Position numbers and translations under genes: made by a program. The notes under the pieces are model-generated. The model saw nothing but the letters and a program-made list of their open reading frames with translations, made no database searches and had not been told where the DNA came from. Positions 63,877 through 64,000 of a DNA stretch of 64,000 nucleotides are shown here, in pieces; position 1 is the stretch's first letter, and every line of letters starts with the position of its first letter. The DNA is taken from NCBI RefSeq assembly GCF_004360155.1, contig NZ_SAIS01000001.1, forward strand, positions 62,001-126,000, written 5' to 3'. Source of the stretch: Paraglaciecola marina. GTDB lineage: Bacteria > Pseudomonadota > Gammaproteobacteria > Enterobacterales > Alteromonadaceae.

Positions 63877-64000
63877 TAACACAGTAACCTAGGTTTCGAG
63901 ACTCTTCATCTGTTTTGAGGCGTAGAAGCCAGGAGGTAGTGCTCTGGATTTAACGAACCGAGCAGTTGGGAGTTTTGCTCACTCTCTCCTAATAAAAGAG
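63877..64000. other. Downstream of flagellin; no gene seen
   Basis: 124 bp to the window edge. An AGGAGGTAG stretch occurs, but the following frame closes within a few codons. I see no complete terminator before the edge. Confidence 0.5.

Overview
The window is about 64 kb of AT-rich chromosome from a gammaproteobacterium. It most resembles the Alteromonadales (Alteromonas/Glaciecola/Paraglaciecola type). The grounds are a dsbB-nhaB-fadR block and a ycgL/ycgM/ycgN block laid out much as in enterics, a yoaA-tsaB pair, ydbH-ynbE-ydbL, and a Vibrio-type polar flagellar locus with FlgT and FlgP H-ring proteins and CheV/CheR. The assignment rests on recognised protein families and gene order, not on a database search. 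Almost every gene is ordinary core genome. I see no insertion sequence, integrase, prophage, CRISPR array, toxin-antitoxin pair or recognisable defence system.

Layout. 1-2.8 kb: start of the histidine operon on the minus strand (hisG-hisD-hisC, hisC cut by the window edge), preceded by a leader peptide with four consecutive His codons and a terminator, which is a classical attenuator. 3-11 kb: a small charged protein, a glutathione transferase divergent from a WYL regulator, a DUF2855 protein, then a TauE/SafE exporter, fdhD and a YdeP-type molybdoenzyme. 11-23.7 kb: EfpL (YeiP), small lipoprotein and GAF genes, then a rightward core run: yoaA, tsaB, a small protein, slp-like lipoprotein, an alpha/beta hydrolase, fadD, rnd, ycgL, a lytic transglycosylase, an FAH-family gene, a small unknown and ycgN. 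23.7-28.2 kb: dsbB and nhaB leftward, fadR rightward, and a transglutaminase-like/TPR lipoprotein. 28.3-34.4 kb: a lipid-handling module with a TetR regulator and hydrolase divergent from a dienoyl-CoA isomerase and fadH, followed by an old-yellow-enzyme homologue and a VF530 protein. 34.5-39.8 kb: sodB, grxD, a coiled-coil membrane protein and the ydbH-ynbE-ydbL envelope lipid-transport operon. tRNA-Arg(CCT) lies at 40.05 kb.

From 40.2 kb to the right end lies the flagellar locus: flgT and flgP divergent, then a 5 kb metabolic block (GntR regulator, SulP transporter, NhaC antiporter, class IV aminotransferase), then flgN-flgM-flgA leftward, and cheV, cheR, flgBCDE, flgFGHIJKL rightward, a sialidase-like beta-propeller gene and a short flagellin. 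Promoter motifs readable in the sequence fit a tiered hierarchy. Sigma-54 -24/-12 elements lie before flgB and flgF, with weaker candidates before flgP, flgT and flgA. Sigma-28 elements lie before flgM and the flagellin.

Fatty-acid genes recur: fadD with a FadR-like operator, fadR itself, and the dienoyl-CoA isomerase/FadH pair for unsaturated fatty acids under what look like tandem TetR operators. The least explained items are the metabolic block inside the flagellar locus, the sialidase-like gene next to flagellin, the structured flagellin leader, the palindrome between flgT and flgP, and two small proteins sharing a C-terminal hydrophobic-Asp-x-aromatic-Val tail.
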